Notes: generated by a model not told the origin, from the sequence alone. DNA of 43,432 nt from Cudoniella acicularis (GCA_013054445.1 JAAMPI010000316.1:1-43432), one strand, 5' to 3'; positions 23,462 through 35,249 are shown, counted from the stretch's first letter. Numbers and translations are program-made.

Positions 23462-24707
23462 ATGTCTAGACGAGACGAAAGAGATCGCACCACCCGCGGC
23501 ACCGCACAAGCGTCGGCCCGGACGAACGAGTACTTCGTTCCCAAAGATGGCATTGACAGAGAAGTCATTACCGCCGACATCTGTCGGTATTTGGGCAACG
23601 ACGCGCTCGTTCGACCAGGTAGTTACGAGGTAGGTCGTGGCAGCAGAGACACCAGACGCGTGGGACACGGAACTGATTTCATACCAGAACCCCGGAACTC
23701 GACAGATCCAGCAGGGCTATTACATCACCGCCTACCGCAATTTGACAACCGTAATATCGCTCCCTCATACCCACAATAAGAAGCCTACTGATTCCTCGTC
23801 CGACAGGCCATGATCGCAGATCTCAAGGCCGACTCTGAAAGATGGGAAGCCGAACGACGAGCAACTTCGTCGTCAAGAGGAGGGCAGCCTTCAAATGGTA
23901 TACCTGTGCGAGACTCGAACGGTATGGTTCGAAAATCTAACACACCTATAGTGGAGTATCGAGCTTCCACAACACATCAGTCTCGACAGTACTATGGTCC
24001 CACAGAGGCTGCTCCAGCGAATACACCCGGTGGTCATTCAAACGCTTCATCGTCCACGATGGGCGGATCTCAACAGGAAGTATCATATGGTAATCCTGGC
24101 TACGCCCCATCATCCGGAGGCTATTCACAGCCAGTTTCTTCCCCGTATCCCCCATCTTCAACAGGATATACCCAGGATTATCCTAATTACGCTGTTGGAA
24201 GTTCCGGAGTTTCTTCTAATCCTTATATTGCCGGTGGCTTTTTGGAACCAGAACAGACCCAAAGGGCGCGCAACCCACCTATGCAGCAATCCATGACAGA
24301 CAACAGAGGTATTCCCAGATCAAATTATACTCCAACTTCTGCCGCATATCAAGAAGGCAGAGGTGGAGCTCCAGGCTACTACCCTCCCCCACCTGCTCAA
24401 CAAGTTCAAGCTACTGGTCCGTATGGTCAGCCATCATCAGCAAATCCTTACTATGATCGTGGTGCGTACAGTTGCTCGCACCTCCTTGATTGTCATAATT
24501 CGCAAATGAGAAGTCTCTAACTGTGTAGCTCCACCCGCAGCAGGCTATGATATCCGGGAAGATGACCATCCCCAAAGTTACCAAGAAAATACAGCGTACA
24601 GCCAACCTCCAATGGCATCTACTCCAGCTACAGCCAACCAAGGAGCAACCCGGAGAAATGACCGTGAACCAGATCGAGAACGTGAAAGGCGTCGTCGCCA
24701 CCATTAG
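23462..24707 (+). CDS. rfeG: RfeG-like protein (annotated in Aspergillus as a transcription factor)
   Basis: Exons 23462-23629, 23688-23750, 23807-24461 and 24529-24707 give 354 aa. The N-terminal ~95 residues are the conserved core: NEYFVPKDGIDREVITADIC, RYLGNDALVRPGSYE, then NPGTRQIQQGYYITAYRNLT and MIADLKADSERWEAER. The rest is a disordered Ser/Tyr/Pro/Gln-rich region with many GYxP and PYxP repeats, ending in an Arg-rich tail (DREPDRERERRRRHH). The conserved core is shared with proteins named RfeG; I know of no solid biochemical role, and the name should be treated as a label. Introns are 56-67 nt, GT-AG. It is divergent from H2B. Confidence 0.85.
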
Positions 24708-26882
24708 GATTCTCCGTAGGACTGACCCTCGCGTGTCTAATTTCTGCAAGCTCATGTCCCAGGACTGCATTTACTGGCGTTTTTCATTTCATTCTTCCTG
24801 GATTTTACTGGCAGTTCTGGAATATTTTTACCTTGGATACCTGCCCATTTGGATCCAGACCATGCCTATATGGATGATCCACAGTGTTTTTCGGAGTCAC
24901 CGAGTGCATGAAACTGCGCTCGAAGCGACCAAGTACGGTCTTCATGCCAGGATGGATTGCTGTCTTGTACTTGCGATAGAAGTATTATAAGACTGGAGAG
25001 CGATGACCGGATTCCCAATCGAGGATTCCACAAGGAGATGCAGCCTTTGCACGCACAGTTTGCCTGCTTTTAATGCCTTTACGACCGGTATCAGGGAGAA
25101 AGTTGGATATATTGCTATTCTGCGCGGACCTCATTGTTTAATGCATCAGTGATCGCATTCATACAGGCCGTTGTGGCGCACCGGGGTCATGTATTTCTGC
25201 TTGTTCATGGATACCATCCTCACCTGCTGCCTGGATCCTTTGCTGCCATTGGGTTTGTGCCAACTGTGTTCGTGTCTTCATTCCGCTTTCTCATTTGGTG
25301 GGTATACTGGATTTCACTAGAGAGAATCGGCTTGGGTTCGGACCAGGCAGCATGGCTGAGGAGTTTTTGTATATATCCCACAGCCATTCGCACATTGCAT
25401 CGGAAAATTTCCACACATTATACACCTACTTTCTTCTCCTATAGGACATCCATGGAAATTCCACCCCCCAACATCACTGACTCATCGCATGCTCTTTACT
25501 CACAATAGGTACAGCAGCGATTCTAAATCAGGATAACCAAAAACCTGGAATGAACTTCTTTTTATGACAACCCGGATTTTCTACTCCTGGCCTCTTTTAT
25601 TGGTACGTATTTTATGGATTTTGTCGAGGTTGCTTCCTAGAAAATGGGAAAATCTCACACCAACCATACACCCAAATTTGACCAACTTTTCATGTTCCAA
25701 CAATCAGATCAGATGTTACAAAGCTTCCCACATTTGGAATATCCCGAGTCGATAAACAAACGCAAATACGTTGGCTGAGCAGATCCTCAAAACGACAAAC
25801 GCCAATTTTACTGTCCACTCGCAGTATTCGACAGATCACAGGATACCATACACCGAACAATTGCCATCAAATATCAATCATGGAGTCTTAGGGATTGCCG
25901 GTCGCCGGTTCCCAAGCCACCTCTCTTGGAGTTTTCTATTGCGCGAAGTCATGTCGTGAGGCCAACAGGCATGCATGGAGACCTTTTTCAATCTTACCAA
26001 GGATTTCCTAGCCGTTACCATGGAAGGATTGCCGAACTGTTACTCTCCCTCAACCTTGGATCATTCTACCGGACATGACTTGATCTGATCCATGTTTTGG
26101 CCACTGTGACTGAGACTAAACACGGGAAGCTGACATGGATATAGGGCTCCAACTAGCTTGACGGGAGATTGAACTTCGACCTGATGTGCTGTGATGTTAT
26201 CGAGCATAAGGCGGTTGTTGGTTAGGATCAAAAGGTTGAGGGTCACTGCTGCGGAGTTGATGCGGTGTTTTAACATGTTGGAACTCCTGCGGAGAATGTA
26301 CGTCTTCGTGTTGGGACTTTGTTTCGTGGAATACCTGGGTTGCATGGAAGTTGTGTACAGTACTTGCTGTTGACCACTGGTGTCAAAGCACACGAGTTCA
26401 ATTCAACTTGTTTCATCTCGTGACTCTCGCTTTGTGGCTGGGTACGATTGAGAGTGATTTGCGCTGCTAATATACTCTTTGACAAGATATCTTTTATATC
26501 ATGCGAAGCAATCTATTTTCTAACTCTTGGCTTATGATTTTGATGTCTTGTTTATCAGCCTTTTTCCATCTGTGCACATAGCATGAACATAGTGACTATA
26601 TTTCACAATGTATATCACACGTTCTATATTCCGTATTTTACTACCCAACACTGACGACTCATACTCCAAGGATCAGTAAGTGTACTGTGTCTCTAGTTGC
26701 ATCTTCGCTTTTCCACTTGAGTGAGGACTGATCACGTTTCTTCATCTCAATTTCTTCAAACCCGTTCACTTGTTGAGCCTCGAAGACAGCCAAAATCGGA
26801 TGAAAGTGAGTTTGAACTGACCACTTCTTCTAAAACACAACAAGGTGCTTCACCTCAATTCCCACAGCCTTCACCATCGTCA
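24708..26882. other. 2.2-kb gene-free stretch
   Basis: No ORF on either strand shows family character or plausible splicing. It is moderately AT-rich and lacks obvious repeats. The first part is presumably the rfeG 3' UTR. A long non-coding transcript or fully decayed sequence cannot be excluded. Confidence 0.4.
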
Positions 26883-27690
26883 CTAATCCTCAAACAACAC
26901 CTCACCCAATCGCATCCTCGTCTTCTCCGGATCCAAATCCCACTCAACCAACACCCTCTCCTTCGACTCCTCCATCTTCCTCTTCACAAAAGGCTTCATT
27001 GCCTCTCTCTCTTTCTCCGTTAACAGATGCACCCTGCTTTTCCATAAGTCATCTTTACCAACACCCTCTTCCCTTTTCCCAAAGAACCTCTCATCTAAAT
27101 ACTTCCAGTAAATGGTATTAAATACCCAACTCTTCTTACGACGTAGTTTAGCCAGAGGTGACCTGTTTCCCAAATCTCGCGGTGGTAGGTTGATAAGGGT
27201 GTTTGCAGTCCTTCGGCTTCAAAAATTTCCTTCCTCTTATTTTGTCCATTCTTTGCGGCATCCGAACTCTTATTGACCGCGGCAGCAGTTCTCTCCGCCT
27301 CCTCCATGGCACGTAGCCAGCTCGGAAGGCGACGGCCATAATCCAGCGCTCAGAAATCGATTCCGGGAAGCCACATCTCAAGAACATCAAGCAGCAACCA
27401 CCATGGCGGATCAAGCACAAACTGCCTCGGGGCCGCATACGTAAACTCCCAGTCGATGATGGCGAGTACTTGGTCATTAGCCTGGTCCAGCAGGACATTG
27501 CCGGCCCGTAGATCACCGCACCAGAGTCGAAAGGAGTGTGTGCTAGGAGGAGCAGGTAAGAGACTTTTTGGGCGTTGTGTTTGTGTTCTAGATTGCGCGG
27601 ACCAATCGTCTTCTGCGAAGCCGAAGGTGGAGAGTTATCCCTTTTTCGCTAAGCAGAGGAAGAGTGTGTGCGCGACACTATCCGTTCACG
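26883..27690 (-). pseudogene. Relic of an APH-family (aminoglycoside phosphotransferase-like) protein
   Basis: The C-terminal part of a fungal protein-kinase-like APH-family gene is readable. It runs LSTFGFAEDDW, then FRLWCGDLRAGNVLLDQ (the catalytic-loop region), IIDWEFTYAAP (metal-binding Asp), DPPWWLLLD and, after frame change, NTIYWKYLDERFFGKREE. It carries an in-frame TAA at 27637-27635 (where a Gln or Arg would be expected), an in-frame TGA at 27352-27350 (probably from TGG) and a one-base frameshift near 27131-27138. The N-terminal lobe is absent: similarity stops at about 27670-27690, exactly where the HNH relic begins on the other strand. It is clearly non-functional. Confidence 0.8.
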
Positions 27691-28294
27691 AGACAGGCGA
27701 TGTGTTATAACAGGAACAGAGGCAATTGATGCTGATGATGATAATTGGACTGGTCTCGAAGCAGCATATATCTTTCCGCTAGCTTTTGAAGGACTTTGGA
27801 AGGATTATAATTACGACCGTTGGGCTAAAAGCCCCTCGAATAGAGAAGGGTTTAAAGGAGGCAAAATCAATTCTGCGCAGAATGGGCTACTACTTCGTAG
27901 TGATATTCACCAACTCTTTGATATGTATTCTATCTCGGTTAATCCAGATGTACGTATATAAACCTTATGTTCTTTATAATATAGTAGCTAACAATTATAT
28001 TAGGACAATTATAAAATTATATGTTTTGCTCGTGAAACGAACGGTATTGCTGGAAAACGCTTCGACCAAAGACCTCTTGATGATCCCCAAAGACCATCTG
28101 AACAGCTTTTACGTTGGCATTTCCGGCAGGCTGTTTTAGTTAATATGAAGGGTGCTGGCGAACGGATATTCGAGCATGATTTCCCACCTAGTTCTGATAT
28201 AGTTGGTAGTATACTTGAGGGCCCAAAGGTTGCTAAGAGGATGGAGCTTGAACTTTTTAGCCGACTAGCTACTCAATTTGACTTGACTCAGTAG
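27653..28294 (+). pseudogene. 5'-truncated HNH-nuclease-domain protein (PF13391-like) relic
   Basis: Exons 27653-27949 and 28004-28294 (54-nt intron, GTACGT to TTAG) read as the C-terminal half of a common fungal HNH-domain protein: RDRRCVITGTEA, then FPLAFEGLWKDYNYDRW, NSAQNGLLLRSDIHQLFD and, after splicing, LLRWHFRQAVLVNMKGAGE followed by FEHDFPPSSDIVGSI. Relatives have about 100 more residues at the N-terminus and an initiator Met; here an in-frame stop (27650-27652) precedes the frame and no ATG exists. The first His of the HNH motif (normally AAHxFPLA) is Tyr (codon TAT 27767-27769, one C-to-T step from CAT). The rest of the frame is still open, so decay is fairly recent. Confidence 0.75.
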
Positions 28295-28630
28295 AAGCAG
28301 TACAATAGACGTGTATTTAATTCTAGGAAGCCAAATTGAGTTAAGGTAGGACACCTGTTTACATAGAATCCTACGAGACCCTACTAGTTGCCAACCCTTA
28401 AATAAGTAGAGTGTTTACGACTACTTATTGAATTCTTTCGAAGTGTTCTCTACCTTCTCCCTTTGACCTCGCTTAAAAGCCAGCTCATCTCCCTTTCTCT
28501 GTAACTCACGCGACTCTTTCCCAAAAAAACACTTTCTGTTTCCTTTTTAGCTTTTCCTTTCCCGAATAAAACAAAGCATAAGGCTATATCCAGTGTATGC
28601 AGAAGGCTGGAAGAAGACATCTATCTCAAA
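28295..28630. other. Short intergenic region, nothing recognised
   Basis: 336 bp between the end of the HNH relic and the end of the acyl-CoA ligase gene. It is AT-rich with no repeat or gene signal. Confidence 0.4.
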
Positions 28631-30758
28631 CTACTTATTCCTCACTTCAACCTCCTTCAACCACGTCACGCCCATCTCCCTCAACTTAAACTTCTGAATT
28701 TTCCCACTCGCTGTCTTCGGATACTCACTGACCCAAAACACGTACTTAGGCACCAAATGATGGCTCAATTGTCCCTTCACCCACTCCCTAACATCCTTCA
28801 TCCTTAAAATCTTCGACCTGACTGCGTGCGGACCGTCAAAATTGCTCGTCTCAACATCAAGTCCAAAATTCCCATCGCCTTTGTCATCCACCCCAACCCT
28901 GACGCCTTTATGCACAACCACGAATGCTGCGACCGCCTCACCATATTTTTCGTCCGGAATACCCACTACTGAGACCTCGCTCACGAGGTCGTGGGCGAAG
29001 AGTGCATTTTCAACTTCGAGAGGATGGATATTCTCGCCACCGCGGATGATCAAGTCTTTTATCCGTCCTGTGATCTTCACATAGCCTTCCGAGTCCATCT
29101 CTGCTTCATCGCCTGTGTGCATCCATACTTTCTCCTTTCCGCGTTCAAGCCAATGTTCTTCGTGCACTTGCTCCACGACCCGGACTTCATCGGTGTGTTC
29201 TTTGTCGGCCCAATAGCCTTTCATGACTAGATATCCGGAGACGACCAGTTCTCCGCGCTCACCGATGGGCAGGATTTGCGTCCTGTCCGTCGTAGAGACG
29301 ACTTTTGCTTCCACGTGAGGAAGGAGACGACCAACGCTATCGATTCTCTTCTCGAGAGGGTCATCTGGCGTAGTCATACACGAGACTGGTGATGTTTCTG
29401 TCATGCCGTAGCAGATCGTTAATCCGGTGAGATTTAGCTCTTTATGTAGTTTAGACATCAAATGAGAAGGCACACTGGAGCCAGCTGCTATACCCGTACG
29501 CAAATTCTGAAAGCCGGTGTTGGGAACAGTTCCGTTTGAGAGGAGCTCAAGCTCAGCAACAAACATTGTAGCTACGCCGTAGAGGGCTGTTGCCCCTTCT
29601 TCTTGGATAGACAGGAGGGTGGCGTGTGGATTAAACGCTTCCGAAGGGAAAAGGATTGCTGAGCCATGAGTTGCCGTAGCCATGTATCCTAGGATACAAC
29701 CAAAACAATGAAATAGGGGTGGCGGACAACAAACGATATCCGAAGAAGTGAGTCCCATTCGCGTGCCAATAAAGTATCCGTTGTTGAGAATCGAGTGGTG
29801 GGTGAGACATGCAGCTTTCGGCATACTTGTTGTTCCTGACGTGAATTGGATGTTTACTATTTCATCCTTGTTCAGCTCGCTATCTGGTATTATTTCCGTG
29901 TTCCTATTGCTAGTTTCATCTAAGAGCTCGTGAAATGGTATTGTAGCTGAAAATGAAGAAGTGTCGACTCGTCCATAAGCATTGTCGACAAGAATTATGT
30001 TCTTTAAAGAAGGAACAGAGGCTGATATAAGATTCGATGCAGATAGATCCAAAGCGATAGTTTTCAGAAGGGTAACATTCTCTCTTGGTTGTTTGAATGG
30101 GAGGCTTGTTTCGGCTCCGATGATCAGGTGAGCAGCCTCAAGATGCGTCAATGCAGATATGACTTGACTAGAATTGAAGGCTGGATTTAAAGGCACCTAT
30201 TGAGGAATCAGAATCAATCCCACGACTTTCTCTTTCCAAGTTCGACAGCTTGGGTGGTATGAAAGCCGGGAGGAGTCCCTACCAATATAGCTCCAAGCTT
30301 GAAAAGAGACATACGTCGTAACAGCAAACTCCCAATTATTGCCCAGGCTCACAGCAACTCGATCTCCTTTCTTGACACCCCTTTCTCGAAGTCCGCGCGC
30401 GAGGATATTACTTCTCTCGTCTAAGTCTCGGTATGTGAGCCTCCCAATAGCACCTTGAGCTCGAGATATGACTGCCAGTCTATCGCCGTGGGTCTTGACA
30501 ATCGAGGAGAAATGTTGAGGGATCGTTTGCGTAAGAAGTGGAGGCTGCAAGTGGCATTATTATTAGCGAAATATTACTTCTGCAGAGAATGTTTGGCTTG
30601 CATACAGTGGTTGGACCTTCCGCATAGCTCTCCGTCAACAATCCTCTTCTCCGTGCCGTTCTCGAACCAAGATTCTGAGCACCTCTGCATGCTTCACTCC
30701 AATGTTTTCGGCCGCTCAGTAAAGTCTTATGCCCAAGCTTCCATGGTGACGCAGTCAT
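28631..30758 (-). CDS. Medium-chain acyl-CoA ligase (ACSF2-like AMP-forming) with an apparent 1-nt insertion
   Basis: It activates a carboxylic acid, probably a fatty acid, to its CoA thioester through an acyl-AMP. Exons are 30758-30606, 30544-30283 and 30196-28631. Visible motifs are the ATP loop FTSGTTSMPKAACLTHHS, the A5 region ICYGMTETSPVSCM, the hinge TGRIKDLIIRGGENIHP and the A10 lysine region PKTASGKIQKFKLRE. Exon 1 encodes a Lys/Arg-rich leader (HKTLLSGRKHWSEACRG, then TARRRGLL) that could be a mitochondrial presequence, as in ACSF2. It is joined in phase at GPTT/PPLLTQTIPQHF. The exon sum is 1981 nt, one too many. In the T4 run at 30301-30305 the frame slips from TTYVSF to KLGAIL, so one extra T is inferred. 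Corrected length is 659 aa. Substrate range is unknown. Confidence 0.9.
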
Positions 30759-31832
30759 TGCTCGTGTAATTGGGAGAAATCGTTTGAGAGGTTTCTTGTG
30801 GGCGCAGCTTTGAGCTCAGGCTATGTCGTTTGCATGTCGGAGTAAAGTTGAGCTTCCTCTTGGAACTAGGACGGGAAAGCAAACAAGACAACGGGTTCGT
30901 ATTCTTTTCCTTTCATGTGGGTCGCTAATTTACAACTGGGGGAAGACATTGGTTGCTGAGAAGATGTTTCTAATTTTGAGGTTGTACAGCCAAGCAGGTA
31001 CCAAGGTGTAAACAAGACCTCGAAAATGCGGGGTGACCCGAGGGAGCGCACTAATTCCGCGCGCTCCCTCCGGATAATGGGAGCGGATCCAAGCGGTTTC
31101 CCGTCCAGAATACCCCTGGAACAATTTATCCTGGCACTAATATATCTTACATGAATGATGGCTTCAGCACGCGACACCGACTGGAAACGTCAAACTGATG
31201 CAAAAGTTAAGAGTGATAAGGATGGTGGTAGAAGCTCAGTCATTGACTCTACCTCTGCACCCACACTGATATTTAAAATCCGAACTAACACCTCATATAC
31301 AGCGACACGACCTGTGTCTTTCTATGTTCGATTTTGAATGATGATACAGGCTCCTTCCCATTCATCAACCCCTTCCTTTCCAATACACACAAGACTTCAG
31401 CTCTTGAAACTCGTGTCTCCCGTCTGCATATGATGCTAAAACTGATCCAAATTTGTATCCCTAGAGCAACTTTTCCGTCCTTTCCAATTCTGATATCCAT
31501 CAGTCTTTAGGTTCGGTAGATGTGCAACTCATCAGAGTCACGGTTCCTTCCTCGAAGAGTTTCCTCGAAGGAAGAAACAAAACGCTCCTTCGATCTCGCA
31601 AGAATGGAACCGCCCAAAAACCAAAAACTCCGCCCAATTCTAATATTTTTAACATGGCCACAAGCATTGAAACCCATAAAGTCCCGCTCAACAGTTGTTC
31701 GTTGGATGTATGCCGCTAATGCAATCAATTAATGCGCGCTGAGGGAGGATGTTCGATTTCCGGATTTGCGCAGCTCGTCGTGTCGTGGAATGTACAAAGG
31801 TGCCTCTGGTAATTTGAGAGGGAGTCTGCGAT
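30759..31832. promoter_or_regulatory. Promoter side of the acyl-CoA ligase gene, with a perfect stem-loop
   Basis: 1.07 kb between two genes read on the minus strand. A perfect 10-bp inverted repeat (GAGGGAGCGC at 31040-31049, GCGCTCCCTC at 31061-31070, 11-nt loop) lies about 280 bp upstream of the ligase start. No gene is supported. Confidence 0.45.
31040..31070. repeat. Perfect inverted repeat, 10-bp stem with 11-nt loop
   Basis: GAGGGAGCGC (31040-31049) and GCGCTCCCTC (31061-31070) are exact reverse complements in an otherwise ordinary stretch upstream of the acyl-CoA ligase. GC-rich and locally conspicuous. Confidence 0.85.
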
Positions 31833-33077
31833 TTATTGCTTCTTCTCTTGTTCTTTCTTTTTCTTCTCCTCCTCTTCGGTGGTGGTTCCAATGTGTCGTA
31901 GTTTCTCGGGCTTCCAGGTACCTTCAAACAACGTCAGTAAATGTTCTCGGAGTAATCATTCGAGGTACTCACCCTCAAACTCATGCTTAACAAAGGCCAT
32001 AGGGTGATCATAATCCTCTGCTCCCATCTGCTGCACACCTGGGCTGAAGCTAGTAATCGGCAAAACCACAACATCCCCAACTTTCTTAGGCTCCTTCATA
32101 CCAGTGAAATCTTTCCATGTGATATTTCCCTTCCCAGTTGTCATATCGAAAAATTTCTCATCGTTCAGAAAATCGAAAATGGTATCTGTCCACACTGCTG
32201 GTCCTGTAAACTCGATAACTTTGTCGTCTTTGAAAGATTTCAACAACCCGGCATCTTTCTTCTTCAACGTCTCCAACGTAATGTTGGCTACAATCTCTCG
32301 AAGAACTGGATGTCCAGGTTTGGATTGTATAGTCCACTGACAAAACTGAATTCGCCGCGAATACCAATCATGCCAGTCAGGACGGTCGGGGTCGGCTTCA
32401 ATACCTACGACTAAACCAATTGCCTCCCGTGGCACACTGTCTGGAAGCCACTCTGCAGCAGATTTGAGTGCATAGGTGTCAATGTCTGAGTAGATACCTC
32501 CTCTAGCTAGCAGGATCAGATAGCGGAAGAAATCGGCTTTCAAAACCGGCATTGGGAGGGAGTTGTAAGCGTCGAGGACCTCCGGAACCGACGCGTATAA
32601 ATGTCGTAAAAGATGCACGGCGACTTGATCGGTGATGACTTCGTGGATAAAACCTGGATGTTTTTCTGACCAGCTTGCTTCAGCAGGACGGAAATTCTCT
32701 CCAAAGTCTCCGGATGCTGGTGTGTATTTCCACGTCTGCCAAATGTAGGCAGGGAACTTCGATTCGACATCGTAAGGGAATTGATATGCGAGCTTTTCTC
32801 GTAGTGGAGCCTTGGTCATATCTTGTAATGGTACCTGTTGTCCATTATTTGGCTTCTTCCCCTGGCTCGATACTATCTTTTCAGGACTCGAGGTCGAGAC
32901 AGGTGATGATGGCACGTCTCCTATTCTTGTCTGCCCTTCATTTTTTGCCCCCTGCTGCGAGCCCCCATCTGTAGGTGCTATCCTATCGGTCGAGACGGTC
33001 GAATGTGATCGAGTGACGAGAAATAGCATGGTGATAAACACGGCGGCCGCAATCAGGGCCCTTCGGAATGTGAGCAT
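31833..33077 (-). CDS. GT32/OCH1-like Golgi glycosyltransferase
   Basis: Exons 33077-31973 and 31921-31833 give 397 aa, joined by a 51-nt intron (GTGAGT to GAAG, making EFEGTWKPEKLRHIG). The N-terminus is a type II membrane anchor (short basic head, then ALIAAAVFITMLFLV) followed by a Ser/Gln-rich stem. The catalytic region begins at about residue 105 (FPAYIWQTWKYTP). It has the conserved PVLKADFFRYLILLARGGIY and the DXD metal/nucleotide-sugar motif (SDIDTYAL), then the H-P-x-L-R-E segment. The lysine- and glutamate-rich C-terminal tail (EEEEKKKKEQEKKQ) is cytosol-unlike but common in fungal homologues. It is probably an alpha-1,6-mannosyltransferase-type enzyme of the Golgi, but the donor and acceptor cannot be read from the sequence. 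Confidence 0.9.
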
Positions 33078-35249
33078 GATGAGGAATTGGCAGCGACGCT
33101 GTCTGCCAAACCCAATGCAACGGCGGATTGTATGAAAGGAACCTCCCGTCCTCGCGGATGATGATGGAGATGGTGTTGTATGGTGATCTTAAGATTACGT
33201 CGTTGTGTTGAGGCCGAAAAGTGTGAACAGGGGAAACACCGTGATGGATGCCAAGGGAAGGCTGAGCACCCTTACAGGCGCGTTTTAAAAAGCCGATCGT
33301 TTCGCATTCATCGACGGGAAGGGATGGCTGACGAAGATCATCCAGGTAGCAGGGCAGCCGTATCAATGCCGTGCGTGTCGCACGGTGGGAATTGAGGTGA
33401 GTGTGATGGAACTGTTAGAGGACGAGTGATGCAACTGCGCTGAGGTACTTTGTAGTTGGTGCACAGCGTGTAATGTATTATGGGTTACGAAGTGCTTTTC
33501 GCATTACGAGGGCGTCGGCTGGTTCTGGCTTCCAAGGTTCTGCAGAGTGCTGGGTGCTCAGCACAGGGAGCTGTGCTGAGCGAACCCACGCCTGCAGCAT
33601 GTCTCTCGTGCTGCTTAGTGACTCGACGCCTTCGCCGAGGAAGACTACCTGAAACGCTTAAAATAGGGATCATCGATGCTCCCACCAACTACCACCTCAC
33701 CATTTTGGGGCTCTCGGGAGTCGGGCACGCTGGAAAAATCCCGGTAGGCCCAGTCTGCATCCTGCAGTCTAGTGGTCGTATGTTTCGAAGCCTACAAAGT
33801 CTCGGGATAAGGCCAGCAGCTGCGTCCTGTCTTCGTGCTCCGCAAGACGTCAGCCAGGGAACATACTGATACTTGTCCTCTACAAAAGTACCTCCGTACC
33901 TCCACTCTATGGATTAAGGCAGGCAGGCCCGGATGTGGCCTTGCGTCCACGTTTTCTCACCGCAGTCGTAGAACAGAAAAGGTTCACGACTAGTGCCAAG
34001 CCATGCAGATGGCCGCGTCACAACCATGGTTTTGCGCTCTGGGATCAGGCTCACAGCAATCTAAATGTCACTGGATAAAGCAAAAACACGTCTTTCCAAC
34101 AAATCCGCAACTCCAGCATTCAGATTTTTTTGCTAATGCAGTGGCGCAATAGGCTTTTACAAGAACGCTAAGAAAGCTCCGCTCGAAGCTTCATATTTAT
34201 TAGGATTTCTTTAAGTCTCAAAATCATTATATCTCTGGGTCCAGAAGTGGCGACCACAAACAAAGTTCTCGGGGTGTAACCTTAAGCACATGCAGATCCG
34301 CTATCACTATGCACGCAACTCACTACTGTATAAAAAGCTCATGATCTCATCAACATCTGTTCGAGACTCCAACCTCCTCCAAAAGACCAGAAAAGTGACA
34401 TTTCAAATCACGCGCTTTGGTTGCAGTTGAATATGGACTTAGCTCCTTCGACAGTCGTACGAGATAACAGATCTCTCAGCAAGTTACGTTGGTTCTGATA
34501 TTAGCAAGCTAGTGAACATAGAGTTGTGGATCAGTGGTAAATTCACAGGGTCGCAGACTCACCATGAGACTAATTCATCTAAAATAGAGATAACGGCAGA
34601 TGCATCAACTGGAAAAATTACAGCAACAATAGAGACCATTGATTCTCTTCTTTCCTTCTCGCGCCCCTGCGTATCGAATCTTGCAGCAGGGGGAGTCAGC
34701 GCAGGGTTGGGATGCCCAACCATGCGTTTTTCAAAAGAACAATTTCTCAGCTCAGCTCAGCTCCATCTGTGCTTATCTCAGCCACCGCAAAGCCCCCGCT
34801 GGCTCCCCCGGCTCCTCCTGTTGCACTCAATGTGATACCGGTATAGGCAGAACTCGGCAAGCCAACACACCCGAAGTCTCGGAGTCGGGAGACATTCAGC
34901 GGCCTGAACCGAGAAACCACCGTCAGCCGAAGCGGCAATTCCATCGGTGTTCGGTCTCAACTCTAAACTGTCTTCCTATAGGGTATCTTCACCGCGCAGA
35001 TTTTGCTGCACTTCATCCTTATTGTCTTTATTACAACTGAACGGCGAGTGACTCATACGGTGGTATATACGTGTAACTTGTTAGACATCACAATAGGATT
35101 CTAGGAATCAACGTATAAGGCATTATGTTCCCGTTCTCTCATCATGAAATCCTTATCGTCTCATCTCTTTATCCTCTGTGACAGTGTTTTCGGTCATAAT
35201 TTTTCCGCTTTAACCTCTCACTTTTGACACCTATTTCCAGATACCTACA
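33078..35249. promoter_or_regulatory. 2.2-kb divergent intergenic region with a perfect hairpin
   Basis: It lies between the glycosyltransferase and monooxygenase starts. A perfect 11-bp stem with 4-nt loop is at 33556-33581. The 3' half is AT-rich with a C/T-rich leader before 35250. Several open frames (for example 33480-33869 and 34512-34835) lack codon-level or family support. Nothing else is recognised. Confidence 0.45.
33556..33581. repeat. Perfect inverted repeat, 11-bp stem with 4-nt loop
   Basis: GCTCAGCACAG (33556-33566) is followed by loop GGAG and the exact reverse complement CTGTGCTGAGC (33571-33581). It sits about 480 bp upstream of the glycosyltransferase start. It could be a protein-binding palindrome, the trace of a small excised element, or an RNA hairpin; the sequence does not decide. 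Confidence 0.85.

Noticed and set aside
24547..25508. Two plus-strand ORFs after rfeG with hydrophobic stretches
   Set aside because: They are frame shadows or 3' UTR: the first overlaps the last rfeG exon in another frame, and neither has family-like features.
33480..33869. 129-aa plus-strand ORF in the gene-free region
   Set aside because: No domain, odd composition and it contains the perfect hairpin. No splice or start context supports it.
34512..34835. 107-aa plus-strand ORF with a KIEITADASTGKITATIE stretch
   Set aside because: The start is doubtful, the second half is low-complexity and I recognise no family. It could be a relic but there is no positive evidence.
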